DNA from: Brachybacterium sp. Z12
GTDB taxonomy: Bacteria; Actinomycetota; Actinomycetes; Actinomycetales; Dermabacteraceae
DNA: 64,000 bases
Assembly (NCBI RefSeq): GCF_014400405.1
Contig: NZ_CP060496.1
Span: forward strand, 2,480,001 to 2,544,000
Direction: 5' to 3'
Under the pieces are notes generated by a model, which did no database searches, was not told the origin of the DNA, and saw only the letters and a list, made by a program, of their open reading frames with translations. How positions within the stretch are numbered: the first letter of the stretch is position 1; each line of letters starts with the position of its first letter. Position numbers and translations under genes: made by a program. Below are positions 50,752-59,818 of this stretch, in pieces.

Positions 50752-52382
50752 ATGAACAGCTTCATCTCCCCGAACCGTCGGACCCTGCTGCGCGGCGGCG
50801 CCGCCGCTGCGGCGCTGGCCACCTCCCTGCCCGTGGGCGGCGCGGCCGCGGCGGGAACCCGCGGTACCGGAACCTCACGGCTGACGCTCCCCTCCGGCCT
50901 GCAGACCGGCGACGTCACCTCGCGCTCGGCGGTGCTGTGGTCCCGCGCCTCCGGCGAGGGGCGCCTGCACGCCGTCCTCCATGCCCTCGATGCCGACGGA
51001 GAGCGCCTCACCGGCGGCGGACACCGGCGAGGGCGAAGCAATGGCCGCGACGGCAGCCCGATCACGCTGCGCGGGCCGTGGGCCACCGCGGAGACCGACT
51101 TCACCGCCCGGATCAGTGCGGACGGACTGCCCGCCGGCACCGCCTTCGAGACCGAGCTGTTCTTCGAGGACGAGCACGGCAGACGCAGCGAGGTCAGCAC
51201 GGGGCAGTTCCGCACCGCCCCAGGACACCGGTCCGACGGCGCGCAGACCTTCGTGTGGACGGCAGACACCGCGGGTCAGGGCTACGGCATCAACCCCGAC
51301 GTCGGCGGGATGTTCGGCTACGAGACGATGCGCTCACTCGCCCCGGACTTCTTCCTCCACGCGGGCGACACCATCTACGCGGACGGCCCGATCGCCGAGA
51401 CGCTCGAGGAGCCCGACGGTGCGCTGTGGCGCAACCTCGTCACTGAGGAGGTGACGAAGGTGGCCGAGACCCTCGAGGAGTTCCGTGGCCGCCACCGCTA
51501 CAACCTCATGGACGACAACATCCGCGCGATGTACGCCGAGGTGCCCGTGATCGCCACCTGGGACGACCACGAGACCACCAACAACTGGTGGGCCGGGGAG
51601 CTGCTCGAGGACGACCGGTACACGGTGCGCGATGTGAACACCCTTGCCGCCCGGGGCCGACGAGCCTGGCAGGAGTACCAGCCGATCGCCGACGCGCGCG
51701 GCCTCTCCCGTGGCACGGGGTTCGAGCCCGAGCGCATCTACCGCCGCATCGAGCGCGGCCCGGACCTGGACGTGTTCGTGCTGGACATGCGCACACACAA
51801 GGGCGAGAACACCGACGGGCTCGAACAGGAGGCCACCACGATCCTCGGCGAGGAGCAGCTGCAGTGGCTGCTCAAGGGGCTGCGGAGATCGCAGGCGACG
51901 TGGAAGGTGATCCTCGCCGACCTGCCGCTGGGCATCATCGTCCCCGACGGGGAAGGACAGGAGTCGATCTCCAACGCCGAGGACGGCGCTCCTCTGGGCC
52001 GCGAGCTCGAGCTCGCCCGGCTGCTGTCCGGAATCAAGAGCCAGCGCACCCGCAACGTGGTGTTCCTGACCGGCGACGTCCACTACTGCGCCGCCCACCA
52101 CTACTCCCCGAGCGCGCGGCGTTCACCGACTTCGATCCGTTCTGGGAGTTCGTCGCCGGGCCGATCAACGCTGGCTCCTTCGGTCCCAACGAGATGGACG
52201 GGACCTTCGGGCCCGAGGTCGACTTCCAGAAGGCCGGGCCCGCGATGGGTTCCCCGCGCGACGGCACCGGCCAGTTCTTCGGCCGGGTCGAGGTCGCCCC
52301 GCAGGGAGAGTCCTTCACCGTCGAGCTCATCGATGCCAACGGGGATGTGCAGTACACCCGCACGTTGACGCCGGAGCCCTGA
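50752..52382 (+). CDS. PhoD-like alkaline phosphatase, Tat-exported, frameshifted
   Basis: This secreted metallophosphoesterase has a twin-arginine signal (P-N-R-R-T-L-L-R-G-G, then A-A-A-A-L-A). PhoD features are W-S-R-A-S-G near residue 65, F-F-L-H-A-G-D-T-I-Y-A-D-G-P, W-D-D-H-E-T-T-N-N-W and F-L-T-G-D-V-H-Y, which bind Ca2+/Fe3+. One base is missing at CCCC 52106-52109, so H-Y-S-P should continue E-R-A-A-F-T-D-F-D-P-F-W-E-F. The restored length is about 543 residues. It probably releases phosphate from phosphodi- and monoesters outside the cell. Confidence 0.87.
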
Positions 52383-52405
52383 GGGGTTTCAGGCCCGGGC
52401 GCAGC

Positions 52406-52846
52406 TCATGCCTTGAGCACGTACCGCAGGGTCTCCACGACCTGGTCGGTGGTGGTGCACCAAGCCTGAGCCTCGGCGTCGACCTCCTTGAGCGGGTGGA
52501 TGATGTCCGCGTCATGGAGGGTCACGTAGGGCTTGCCCAGCGCGGCGGTGTAGCCGGCATCGAAGGCGGCGTTCCACTGCTTGTACTTGTCGCCGAAGCG
52601 GACCACGACCATGTCGGCCTGCTGGATCAGGGTGCGGGTGCGGATCGCGTTGACCTTTGCGGACTGGTGGTCGCGCCAGAACTGGCTGTCGTTCTCCCCC
52701 AGGTGGTCGCCGGCGGCGTCGCTCGCGGGATGGTCGGTCACCGGTGCGGTGAAGACCACGTCCAGCCCGGCGGCCTCGGCCCCGCGCTGGATCTCGTCGC
52801 GCCACTCGGTGTGGATCTCGCCGGAGAGGTAGACGGTGAAGCTCAT
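52406..52846 (-). CDS. ytoQ: YtoQ-family protein
   Basis: The 146-residue protein has the YtoQ pattern V-Y-L-S-G-E-I-H-T-E-W-R near the start, F-T-A-P-V-T-D-H and a central D-M-V-V-V-R-F-G-D-K-Y-K-Q-W-N-A-A-F-D. It is related to nucleoside 2-deoxyribosyltransferase-like folds, but its function is unknown. Confidence 0.85.
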   Translation of the reverse strand: MSFTVYLSGEIHTEWRDEIQRGAEAAGLDVVFTAPVTDHPASDAAGDHLGENDSQFWRDHQSAKVNAIRTRTLIQQADMVVVRFGDKYKQWNAAFDAGYTAALGKPYVTLHDADIIHPLKEVDAEAQAWCTTTDQVVETLRYVLKA

Positions 52847-52898
52847 GACTGGATCTCCTATGGTCTGGGCCTGGCCTGCGCTCTCACCATCTCATCAA

Positions 52899-53297
52899 TC
52901 AGCGGGAAGGGTCGGCGTCCAGCGTCATCACCTCGACCCGGTTCCCGAAGCCGTCGCGCGCATGGAACCGCAGGTAGCCCTCGAAGGTGTCGCGCTCCTC
53001 CCAGGAGAGTTCGTAACCTCCGTTCTCGATGCGCTGGGCCGTCGCCTCGAGCTCCTCGAGCGTGTCGCAGACAAGGCCGGGGTGGGCCTTCGCCGCAGGG
53101 CGGAACGGATCCTCGACCCCGAGATGGATCTCCGCTGTGACGGTGTCGCCGTCGTACGCACGGAACCAGCAGCCGCCGCGACCAGCGAGAGAATGCGGCT
53201 TCGGAACCTCCTGCAGCTCGAGGGCCCCCGCGTAGAAGCGCCGCGCCTCGCCCTCTTCGCCGCGGGGCATGGACACCTGCATGTGGTGGAGCCTCAT
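52899..53297 (-). CDS. VOC (glyoxalase-fold) protein
   Basis: The 132-residue vicinal-oxygen-chelate protein has one early His strand (M-R-L-H-H-M-Q-V-S-M-P), then F-Y-A-G-A-L and the metal-type ends H-L-G-V and D-G-F-G-N-R-V-E-V. GGAGG favours ATG 53297 over 53300. A palindromic operator-like site lies 15-32 bases upstream. Confidence 0.82.
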   Translation of the reverse strand: MRLHHMQVSMPRGEEGEARRFYAGALELQEVPKPHSLAGRGGCWFRAYDGDTVTAEIHLGVEDPFRPAAKAHPGLVCDTLEELEATAQRIENGGYELSWEERDTFEGYLRFHARDGFGNRVEVMTLDADPSR

Positions 53298-53311
53298 CAT
53301 CGCCTCCCATT

Positions 53312-53329
53312 TATCTTGACGCCAAGATA
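53312..53329. promoter_or_regulatory. MarR-type operator-like palindrome
   Basis: TATCTTG-ACGC-CAAGATA has perfect 7-base arms. Sites of the form ATCTTGA...TCAAGAT are typical of MarR-family repressors. It lies 15 bases before the VOC start and stands out as A+T-rich in this sequence. No MarR gene is in the window. Confidence 0.6.
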
Positions 53330-53416
53330 GATTCAGCATAGAGGTCGCGCCGCCGCGGATCCAGGCCCCCGCCCCGTCGAGCAGCCCGTACGACCCCTCT
53401 TCGATAGGCTCCCTCC

Positions 53417-54162
53417 GTGGAATCCGTCCTCAACATCTCCGCCTACGTGTTCACTCCGATCACCGATCGTGAACAGCTGCGCCCCGTGCTGCGCGAACGC
53501 GCGAACGCAGCTGGCCTCAAGGGCACGATCCTCCTCGCGGAGGAGGGCATCAACATGTTCCTCGCGGGCGAGGCGGGCGCGGTGCGCGGATATGTCGACC
53601 AACTGCGAGAGGACCCGCGCTTCACCGCTCTGACCACCAAGGAGAGCTGGTCAGCGGAGCAGCCGTTCCGCAAGATGCTCGTCAAGCTCAAACGCGAGAT
53701 CATCCGCATGGACCACCCGACGATCCGCCCGATCGATGAGCGCGCGCCGGCGGTCGCTCCGCGCACCCTGAAGCGCTGGCTCGACCAGGGGCACGATGAC
53801 GACGGCCGCGAGGTCGTCCTGCTCGATACGCGCAACGCGTTCGAGGTGGACTACGGCACCTTCGAAGGGGCGCTGGACTGGCGCATCGCACGGTTCACCC
53901 AGTTCCCCGACGCGGCATCCGCTCATCGCGAGGCACTCGAGGGCAAGACCGTGGTGAGCTTCTGCACCGGCGGGATCCGGTGCGAGAAGGCCGCGATCTA
54001 CCTGCGTGAGGAGGGCGTCGACGCTCTGCAGCTCGACGGGGAATCCTCGGCTATTTCGAGCACGTCGGCGAGGACCACTACGACGGGGAGTGCTTCGTCT
54101 TCGACGAGCGCGAGGCGCTCGCCCCGGACCTCACGCCACGGGCCGACGACGTCGCGTCGTAG
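53417..54162 (+). CDS. trhO: tRNA uridine(34) hydroxylase TrhO (rhodanese type), frameshifted
   Basis: TrhO (YceA) makes 5-hydroxyuridine at tRNA position 34. The N-terminal ferredoxin-like part has [12 protein letters not shown]. The rhodanese domain has [15 protein letters not shown] and the active-site Cys in [12 protein letters not shown]. One G is missing from GGGG 54038-54041, and the corrected end reads [12 protein letters not shown] to TAG at 54160. The restored length is about 248 residues. GTG 53417 is the start. Confidence 0.87.
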
Positions 54163-54335
54163 AGCGCCGCTTCGCGCATCCCTCCACGACGGCGGCCGCA
54201 GTGCCCGCAGCCATGAGCAGCAGGGCACCAGCGAACTGCTCGGCGACTGACGTCGCTCCCGTTGACGAATGGGAATACACCCGTCCTGCCGAGCCTTGGA
54301 CTCATCACCTCCGCCTCTCCTCCAGAAGGAATTCC

Positions 54336-55126
54336 ATGACCAGCTCGACCGCTCCCACCGTCCTCGTCGTCGGCTCGACCGGCAGCATCGGGCGTCTCAC
54401 CGTCGCCGCAGCCCTCGCACACGGCTACCGGGTCCGTGCCCTGGTGCGCGATGCGGAGCGCGCCTCGCACATCGTTCCCGTGGGCGCTGAGCTCGTGACC
54501 GGAGACGTCACCCGCCCCGAGTCGCTGCGTGCGGCCGTCGACGGCGCGGATGCGGTGATCTTCACCCACGGGGTGGAGACCACTGAGCAGGCGATCGAGC
54601 AGGTCAGCTACGCCGGGGTGCGTGACCTGCTCTGGCTGCTGGCCGGCCGTGACGTGCGGATCGTGCTGATGTCGGCGGTCGGCGTCACTGCGCGGAGTGG
54701 GCTGTACAACACCTTGCAGCTGGCGGAGTGGAAGCGCCGCGCGGAGCGCCTGGTCCGGTTCAGCGGGCAGCCGTACACGATCGTGCGACCGGGATGGTTC
54801 GATGAGAACGGGCCCGACGAGCACCGGCTCGTGCTCCGCCAGGGCGACCGCCACCATGCCGGTGATCCGGGCGACGGCGCTGTCTCCCGCGAGCAGATCG
54901 CTCAGGTCCTCGTCGCCGCGCTCAGCTCACCGGGGCCGCCGGCAGGACGTTCGAGCTCGTCGCCGAACAGGGCCCTGCGACGGCGGATCTGGAGCCGCTG
55001 CTGGCAGCGCTGCCTGCCGACCCGTCCGACGGCCTCGACGCCCCCGGGGACGTGCGAGACATGCCGCTGGATGAGGAGCCGCAGCGCGTGCGCGACGATC
55101 TGCGCGAGCTCCGCGCCCGGGCGTGA
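54336..55126 (+). CDS. NAD(P)H-binding SDR-like (NmrA type) protein, frameshifted
   Basis: The atypical short-chain dehydrogenase has a Rossmann motif V-V-G-S-T-G-S-I-G-R (residues 11-20), A-L-V-R-D for NADP and a late Y-T-I-V-R-P-G-W. The AGAAGGA site fixes ATG 54336. One G is missing from GGGG 54932-54935, and the corrected end runs G-R-T-F-E-L-V-A-E-Q-G-P to R-E-L-R-A-R-A. The restored length is about 263 residues. Substrate is unknown; relatives include redox-sensing regulators. Confidence 0.82.
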
Positions 55127-55134
55127 TCATCGGC

Positions 55135-55506
55135 TCAGAGAACCTTCTTCACCACGCTCGACTTGAGCTTCATGGCGCCGAAGCCCGGCACCGTCGCATC
55201 GATATCGTGACCGTCGACGGGGTCTATGAGGCGGATCCCGCGCACCTTGGTGCCGACCTTGATGGCGCCGCCACCACCGCCCTTGACCTTGAGATCCTTG
55301 GAGATGGTCACGGTGTCCCCGTCGGCGAGAACGTTGCCAACGGCGTCCCGGATCGCTGGCGGCGCATCCTCGCCCGCGCCCCCGTCGGCGTCCTCCACGG
55401 CCTCGGCCGCCCACTCGTGACCACACATGGGGCACGCCAGCAGCAGGCCGGACTCGTAGGTGTACGCCTCACCGCACTGTGGACAGTTGGGCAGGACCTC
55501 AGACAT
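55135..55506 (-). CDS. YjdM (PhnA) family zinc-ribbon protein
   Basis: The 123-residue protein has an N-terminal zinc ribbon C-P-Q-C...C-P-M-C-G-H-E-W, an acidic linker and the C-terminal PhnA domain with K-D-L-K-V-K-G and V-K-V-G-T-K-type strands ending K-S-S-V-V-K-K-V-L. Despite the old name it is not a phosphonoacetate hydrolase, and its role is unclear. Confidence 0.88.
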   Translation of the reverse strand: MSEVLPNCPQCGEAYTYESGLLLACPMCGHEWAAEAVEDADGGAGEDAPPAIRDAVGNVLADGDTVTISKDLKVKGGGGGAIKVGTKVRGIRLIDPVDGHDIDATVPGFGAMKLKSSVVKKVL

Positions 55507-55710
55507 CGAACACGGACTCCAATCGGTGACAGCAGCTCAGGCGATTGCCTCGGCCGCAGTGGCCTCTGCCTGGCAGTATCCCTCATCGCGCGGCGGGTGA
55601 GCAGGCCCTCCGCGGCGTCCGGTGTGGATCCCGCGATCCCCTGTCAGGGCTGGACGGGCTTCTGAACCTCCCGCAGCCCAAGGGCATCGCCATGGAAGCG
55701 ACGCGGGGGA

Positions 55711-56217
55711 TCACGCGGATGGACTGGTTTTCGGTAACGACGCCACGGACCGAAGCGCCCTCACCCATAGTGAGCGCTTGGCACGAACCGCGGGCGGGTT
55801 GCCTGCCTCGGACTCCGCGCGGTCAAAGCTTTCCTCGATGAGAGCGTCGTGAAGCGGCCGAAAGAAGAGAGGCCAAGTCGCTCTGGACAGCCCGGTGACA
55901 GTCATCATCAACTCGTGCCTGAGCAGCACGATTGACTCATCCGCGGTCTCCGAAACAGTGAATGCGTGATGGCCATGAAATCCCGCTGGGCCAGTGAATC
56001 GAAACCTCACGGATCGCCCTGGCTCATATGCGTCCACCGCATAGCGCACGGGCCCGTGCCCACCAGACGCACCGACGCCCAGTGGCCCGTCCAGCCTCAT
56101 CGACGGCCATTGTCCTCGCGGCCACAGTCGGTCCTGTTTGGTCGACAAGGAGTCCAGCAGTTCTCCGACCGATTCAGCGCTCGCATGGACGTATCGCTGG
56201 TGAACGTTCTGGATCAT
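55711..56217 (-). CDS. SRPBCC-family ligand-binding protein
   Basis: The 168-residue START/Bet v1-like fold protein opens V-H-Q-R-Y-V-H-A-S-A-E-S-V-G-E-L-L and has Y-A-V-D-A-Y-E-P-G-R-S-V-R-F-R-F and L-R-H-E-L strands. Such proteins bind hydrophobic ligands or catalyse simple cyclisations. Nothing in the context narrows this. Confidence 0.75.
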   Translation of the reverse strand: MIQNVHQRYVHASAESVGELLDSLSTKQDRLWPRGQWPSMRLDGPLGVGASGGHGPVRYAVDAYEPGRSVRFRFTGPAGFHGHHAFTVSETADESIVLLRHELMMTVTGLSRATWPLFFRPLHDALIEESFDRAESEAGNPPAVRAKRSLWVRALRSVASLPKTSPSA

Positions 56218-56365
56218 CCTCTGAGACTAGTAGGGGCGAGGCCAGATCCTCCCTGCCCGATACGTGCAGCCGTCGCTCTCAGTTCCGTCGATGACGCACA
56301 GACGGCTTCCGCACCTCCAGCAGCACGGTGCCGGGGCTGCGGCCGCAGCTCCGTGACCCGCGGCA

Positions 56366-56656
56366 TCACGCGTCGTCTGCCACCGTCTCGACGACATAGT
56401 CCCCACGACGATGGGACGTTGCCCGGCCCCATTCACTGGCTCGGACGCGCGCTTGGTGGGCGTCGAACGCTTTCTGATCCACGAATCTCTCCGAGACCGC
56501 CCACACGAGGGGATCATCCGTCGGCGTGACGTCGAAGCGAAGACACCCCGCTTCAGCGCGCGTCAGCTCGACGTGCCGATGAAGGTGGCCGCGGACGACG
56601 GCCGCCGCATCGCCGTCACCACAGATGAGACGGCCCTCTAGCTTGATGGGACTCAC
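56366..56656 (-). CDS. Putative quinol monooxygenase (ABM domain)
   Basis: The 96-residue ABM-fold protein has L-T-R-A-E-A-G-C-L-R-F-D-V and V-W-A-V-S-E-R-F-V-D-Q-K-A-F-D-A-H segments typical of YgiN-like quinol monooxygenases. The GTG at 56656 has GGAGG five bases upstream. This is the second such gene in the window; the two proteins are not close copies. Confidence 0.8.
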   Translation of the reverse strand: MSPIKLEGRLICGDGDAAAVVRGHLHRHVELTRAEAGCLRFDVTPTDDPLVWAVSERFVDQKAFDAHQARVRASEWGRATSHRRGDYVVETVADDA

Positions 56657-56960
56657 GCGACCTCCAATGTTTGACTCACCGGCGGGGCCCAGACGACGAG
56701 CCGCCGCTCGACTTCGATGGTGCAGCTGCGGCAGAGGCTCCTTCCGCGAGCTTCACGGTCGGCGCATCGGCCTCGTTCCAACGCAACAGCACCAGATGCC
56801 ACAGGCCGGGTCGCTTCCGCGAAGGATCGATCGGGACGTCCCAAAGTACCGCGCCAGATGGATTGCTATGTCTGCGGTGACGCCCCGCGTGCCGCGCACG
56901 ATCCAGACGCGCGAACTGCACAGTCCACACCGCCATCGACTGCGTCGTTAGGCTGGGTGG
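56657..56960. other. Gene-poor stretch containing a HigA remnant
   Basis: No intact gene is recognised. The right half carries the antitoxin remnant listed separately (56834-56903). The left half has a reverse frame of about 60 residues without a known family. Confidence 0.4.
56834..56903 (-). pseudogene. Remnant of a HigA-like antitoxin gene
   Basis: This 70-base stretch aligns without gaps to 59301-59370 inside the intact higA, with 58 identical bases (about 83%). In the reverse frame it reads R-G-T-R-G-V-T-A-D-I-A-I-H-L-A-R-Y-F-G-T, against G-K-R-G-I-T-A-D-T-A-I-R-L-A-R-Y-F-G-T in HigA. Sequence on either side is unrelated and no start is present, so it is a fragment. Confidence 0.75.
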
Positions 56961-57680
56961 ATGGCAACAGTTCTTCTTGTGCGGCACGGCCGCACCACAG
57001 CCAATGCCACCGGAGTGCTGGCCGGGCGGACCGCCGGCGTCAGCCTGGACCAGACCGGGAGGGACCAAGCGGCGCTGACCGGAGACCGGCTCGCAGCCGT
57101 GCCCGTGGTCGGAGTGGTCTCGAGCCCTCTTGAGCGTTGTCAGGAGACCGCCCAGCTCATCGTCGATCGCCAGACCAGCGCGCCGTACTCGTCGGTCGAT
57201 CCTGATCTCACCGAATGCGATTACGGTCAGTGGCAGGGCCGCACGCTCAGTGATCTCACGACCGAGGAGCTGTGGCCGATCGTGCAGTCGCAACCCTCCT
57301 CCGTCGTCTTTCCCGGCGGTGAATCCATGGCCGCGATGCAGGCTCGGTCGGTGGCAGCGATCCGCCGCCACGATGCAGCCGTGGACGCCGAGTACGGGCC
57401 GAAGGCGGTGTGGGTGGCGGTGAGTCACGGTGACATCATCAAGTCGATCCTCGCCGACGCGCTCGGCATGCACCTCGACCTGTTCCAGCGTCTTGAGGTG
57501 AGCCCCGCTTCCGTCTCGATCGTGAGCTATGGCGCGAGCCGGCCGAGGGTCTGCGCGACCAACACCGACGCGGGTGATCTGTCATGGCTCTCGAACGGCA
57601 TCCACTCCGGCGATTCACCGGTGGGCGGCGGTGCCGGCAAAGACGCCATGGACAGCGAGACGCCTAGGATCATCACATGA
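56961..57680 (+). CDS. Histidine phosphatase, MSMEG_4193-type putative phosphomutase
   Basis: The 239-residue phosphoglycerate-mutase-like protein has the catalytic L-V-R-H-G-R-T-T-A-N at residues 6-15, the second His in V-A-V-S-H-G-D-I-I-K-S and V-S-S-P-L-E-R-C-Q-E-T-A. Its stop overlaps the DUF3090 start in ATGA. In many actinobacteria this gene, DUF3090, SCO1664 and the mycothiol ligase mshC are adjacent, but mshC is not here. The substrate is unknown. Confidence 0.87.
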   Translation: MATVLLVRHGRTTANATGVLAGRTAGVSLDQTGRDQAALTGDRLAAVPVVGVVSSPLERCQETAQLIVDRQTSAPYSSVDPDLTECDYGQWQGRTLSDLTTEELWPIVQSQPSSVVFPGGESMAAMQARSVAAIRRHDAAVDAEYGPKAVWVAVSHGDIIKSILADALGMHLDLFQRLEVSPASVSIVSYGASRPRVCATNTDAGDLSWLSNGIHSGDSPVGGGAGKDAMDSETPRIIT

Positions 57681-58228
57681 CTGACATGCCTGCACGTGTT
57701 CACGAATTCGATTGGCCTGATCGCGTCGTCGTCGGCACCGTCGGGCTTCCGGGGGCGCGCACGTTCTACCTGCAGGTGCGCGCAGGTACACAGATCATGA
57801 GCATTGCCCTGGAGAAGCAGCAGTCGGCTCTGCTCGCGGAGAAGATCGACGAGATCCTCGACCAGCTCATCACCGTCGAGGGTAACCGCTTCAGCGTTCC
57901 CACGAGTACTCCCGTCGAACTCGTCGACAATGATCCGCTCGAGGGCGTCCAGGAGCAGTTCCGCGCGGGGGCCATCGGCTTGGGCTGGGATCCGACCACG
58001 GCCCAGGTCGTCATCGAGGCGCACCCCATCCCCGACGACGATGACGACTCGCTCGATGAGGACGCCTCCACCGAACCCGAGATGCTGATGGTGCGAATGC
58101 CGGTCGGCACCGCCCGCGCCTTCACCCAACGCACCCGCGAGATCGTGGACGCCGGGCGCCCCATATGCTCGCTCTGCGGCTACCCCATGGACCCCGACGG
58201 TCACACCTGCACCCTTCCCGAGATCTGA
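57677..58228 (+). CDS. DUF3090-family protein
   Basis: The 183-residue actinobacteria-specific protein has F-Y-L-Q-V-R-A-G near residue 35 and a C-terminal zinc-binding-like C-S-L-C-G-Y-P-M-D-P-D-G-H-T-C. It overlaps both neighbours (ATGA before, TGATG after), so the three genes are tightly coupled. Function is unknown. Confidence 0.9.
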   Translation: MTDMPARVHEFDWPDRVVVGTVGLPGARTFYLQVRAGTQIMSIALEKQQSALLAEKIDEILDQLITVEGNRFSVPTSTPVELVDNDPLEGVQEQFRAGAIGLGWDPTTAQVVIEAHPIPDDDDDSLDEDASTEPEMLMVRMPVGTARAFTQRTREIVDAGRPICSLCGYPMDPDGHTCTLPEI

Positions 58229-58995
58229 TGCCGGCGACGGACCTGGCGACCGCCGAGCTGACGCTCACCGGCCGGATCACGACGGCGTCGAACGCTACAT
58301 TTCTGGGCAGTATCAACGGCGCGGTGGTCGTCTATAAGCCGATAGCAGGCGAAAGCCCGCTCTGGGATTTCCCCGACGGCACCCTGGCTCATCGGGAACT
58401 GGCCGCCTACCTGATCTCGCAGGCCCTCGGCTGGAACGTCGTGCCGCACACCTGGCTGCGCGATGGCCCGATGGGCGAAGGAATGGTGCAGCTCTGGCAA
58501 GAGCAGGACCCCGCCCAACGCGCCGTGGACCTGATCGCGACGAACCACCTGCCCGAGACGGGCTGGAGAAGCGTTCTCGAGGGACACGATGAGAACGGAC
58601 AGATGATCACCCTCGTTCATGAGGACTCGCCGGCACTCCGACGCATGGCGGTGTTCGACCTGATCGTCAACAACGCCGACCGCAAAGGCGACCACATCCT
58701 TGCCATGGCTGACGGGCACCGGCACGGCGTCGACCATGGGCTCACCTTCCACCGTGACCACAAGTTGCGCACGGTCCTGTGGGGGTGGCTGGGAGACGCT
58801 CTGAGCGACGAGGAGCGCGTCGGCATAGATCGTGTCAGCGAAGGACTGCACGGTGAACTGGGCCGCACCCTGGAGGACTTGCTCCGCGCAGAGGAAATCG
58901 CATCGCTCGCCGCGCGCTGCGCCCAATTGCGTTCGGCAGGGCGGTTCCCGCCTCCGAGCGGTGAGATGCCGGCGGTGCCGTGGCCGCTGTTCTGA
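58228..58995 (+). CDS. SCO1664-family protein (PI3K/HipA-like kinase fold)
   Basis: The 255-residue protein has V-V-V-Y-K-P-I-A-G-E-S-P-L-W-D-F-P (nucleotide-binding Lys) near residue 35, the catalytic-type F-D-L-I-V-N-N-A-D-R-K-G-D-H-I and the metal-type G-V-D-H-G-L-T-F. These suggest a small-molecule or protein kinase of the PI3/4-kinase-like group. The ATG shares one base with the DUF3090 stop. The function remains unproven. Confidence 0.88.
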   Translation: MPATDLATAELTLTGRITTASNATFLGSINGAVVVYKPIAGESPLWDFPDGTLAHRELAAYLISQALGWNVVPHTWLRDGPMGEGMVQLWQEQDPAQRAVDLIATNHLPETGWRSVLEGHDENGQMITLVHEDSPALRRMAVFDLIVNNADRKGDHILAMADGHRHGVDHGLTFHRDHKLRTVLWGWLGDALSDEERVGIDRVSEGLHGELGRTLEDLLRAEEIASLAARCAQLRSAGRFPPPSGEMPAVPWPLF

Positions 58996-59044
58996 GGGGC
59001 ATGTCCCGCATCCTCGGAGCCAGACCATAGGTCGGGTCAAGATG

Positions 59045-59194
59045 TCACCTATCGGCGCGGCAGTCCAAAGTGCTCTTACCCGAACCCGCATACCCGGACA
59101 CGCCAACCACAATCGGTCGCCCAAGCTCCCGCTGCCTTCGCTCGATGAGCGCCTTCACTGGCTCTACGCCCGACAGCTGCTGCTTTCGCACCAT
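59045..59194 (-). pseudogene. Truncated P-loop kinase gene
   Basis: From ATG 59194 a 49-residue frame reads A-L-I-E-R-R-Q-R-E-L-G-R-P-I-V-V-G-V and then G-Y-A-G-S-G-K-S-T-L, a perfect Walker A of uridine-kinase-like proteins, but it stops eight residues later at 59047-59045. No continuation was seen in the other frames before the SCO1664 gene. It follows higA by three bases, so it was probably part of that transcription unit and lost its 3' part. Confidence 0.65.
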
Positions 59195-59197
59195 GTG

Positions 59198-59518
59198 TCA
59201 CGCGACATTCAGCGGGGTGATTGCAGCGACCTTCTCTCGCAACGCCCGTCGCTCGAGCCGCAGCTCATAGTTCGACTGCAGGTTCATCCAGAACTCCTCG
59301 GACGTCCCGAAGTACCGCGCCAGACGGATCGCCGTATCGGCCGTGATGCCGCGCTTGCCGTGCACGATCTCGTTGATCCGACGCGGCGGCACACCGATGG
59401 ACACCGCCAGCTTGTTCTGCGTGATCCCGAAACCCTCGATGAAGTCCTCCATCAGGATCTCTCCCGGATGGATCGGCTCGATCAGGTCGCTCTCAGTGGT
59501 AGTCGACGAGTTCGACAT
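59198..59518 (-). CDS. higA: HigA-family antitoxin
   Basis: The 106-residue helix-turn-helix antitoxin of the VapI/HigA type has I-H-P-G-E-I-L-M-E-D-F near residue 16, T-Q-N-K-L-A-V-S-I-G-V-P-P-R-R-I-N-E-I as the recognition helix-turn-helix, and R-Y-F-G-T-S-E-E-F-W-M-N-L-Q. ATG 59518 lies inside the end of higB (26-base overlap) after GGGAGGTG. It neutralises HigB and likely represses the pair through the palindrome at 59802. Confidence 0.92.
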   Translation of the reverse strand: MSNSSTTTESDLIEPIHPGEILMEDFIEGFGITQNKLAVSIGVPPRRINEIVHGKRGITADTAIRLARYFGTSEEFWMNLQSNYELRLERRALREKVAAITPLNVA

Positions 59519-59774
59519 CGTCCGCACCTCCCTCTCTCCAGACGAAGCAGAGACGCCATTGTGCGTTGACCCGGATGCTGTGCTGACCACGACGGTCACC
59601 GACGAGCCGCTCCAGCCGGTTGCCCGGAGGGACCCGGAGATCCTCCACATCCTTTGCGGCATGGATCAGCTCGAGCTTCCGCAGTGTCGCTCGCTGCACA
59701 TGGCGGTCAACGCCCTTGACGTATTGCTCATGCCAGATCCGCTCAGTGTTCTTGCTGCCGAAGGATCTGATCAC
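59493..59774 (-). CDS. higB: HigB-family toxin (RelE superfamily)
   Basis: This 93-residue ribosome-dependent mRNA interferase opens V-I-R-S-F-G-S-K-N-T-E-R-I-W and ends I-R-V-N-A-Q-W-R-L-C-F-V-W, both diagnostic of HigB. As usual for this family the toxin gene precedes the antitoxin gene. GTG 59774 is the start. An operator-like palindrome lies 28-44 bases upstream. Confidence 0.92.
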   Translation of the reverse strand: MIRSFGSKNTERIWHEQYVKGVDRHVQRATLRKLELIHAAKDVEDLRVPPGNRLERLVGDRRGQHSIRVNAQWRLCFVWREGGADDVELVDYH

Positions 59775-59801
59775 GAGACCAGGATATAACGAGACGCGTC
59801 A

Positions 59802-59818
59802 TTAACGCTAGGCGTTAA
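59802..59818. promoter_or_regulatory. Probable higBA operator TTAACGC-TAG-GCGTTAA
   Basis: The 7-base arms are perfect around a three-base centre. It lies just upstream of higB and overlaps the stop codon of the preceding HIT-like gene. HigA-type antitoxins usually bind such palindromes in their own promoter. Confidence 0.6.

Noticed and set aside
52377..52393. Possible terminator between the PhoD-like and ytoQ genes
   Set aside because: The stem is only five bases and not convincing.
56227..56517. Reverse frame with a Cys-rich end
   Set aside because: It overlaps the quinol monooxygenase gene and has no ribosome site or known family.
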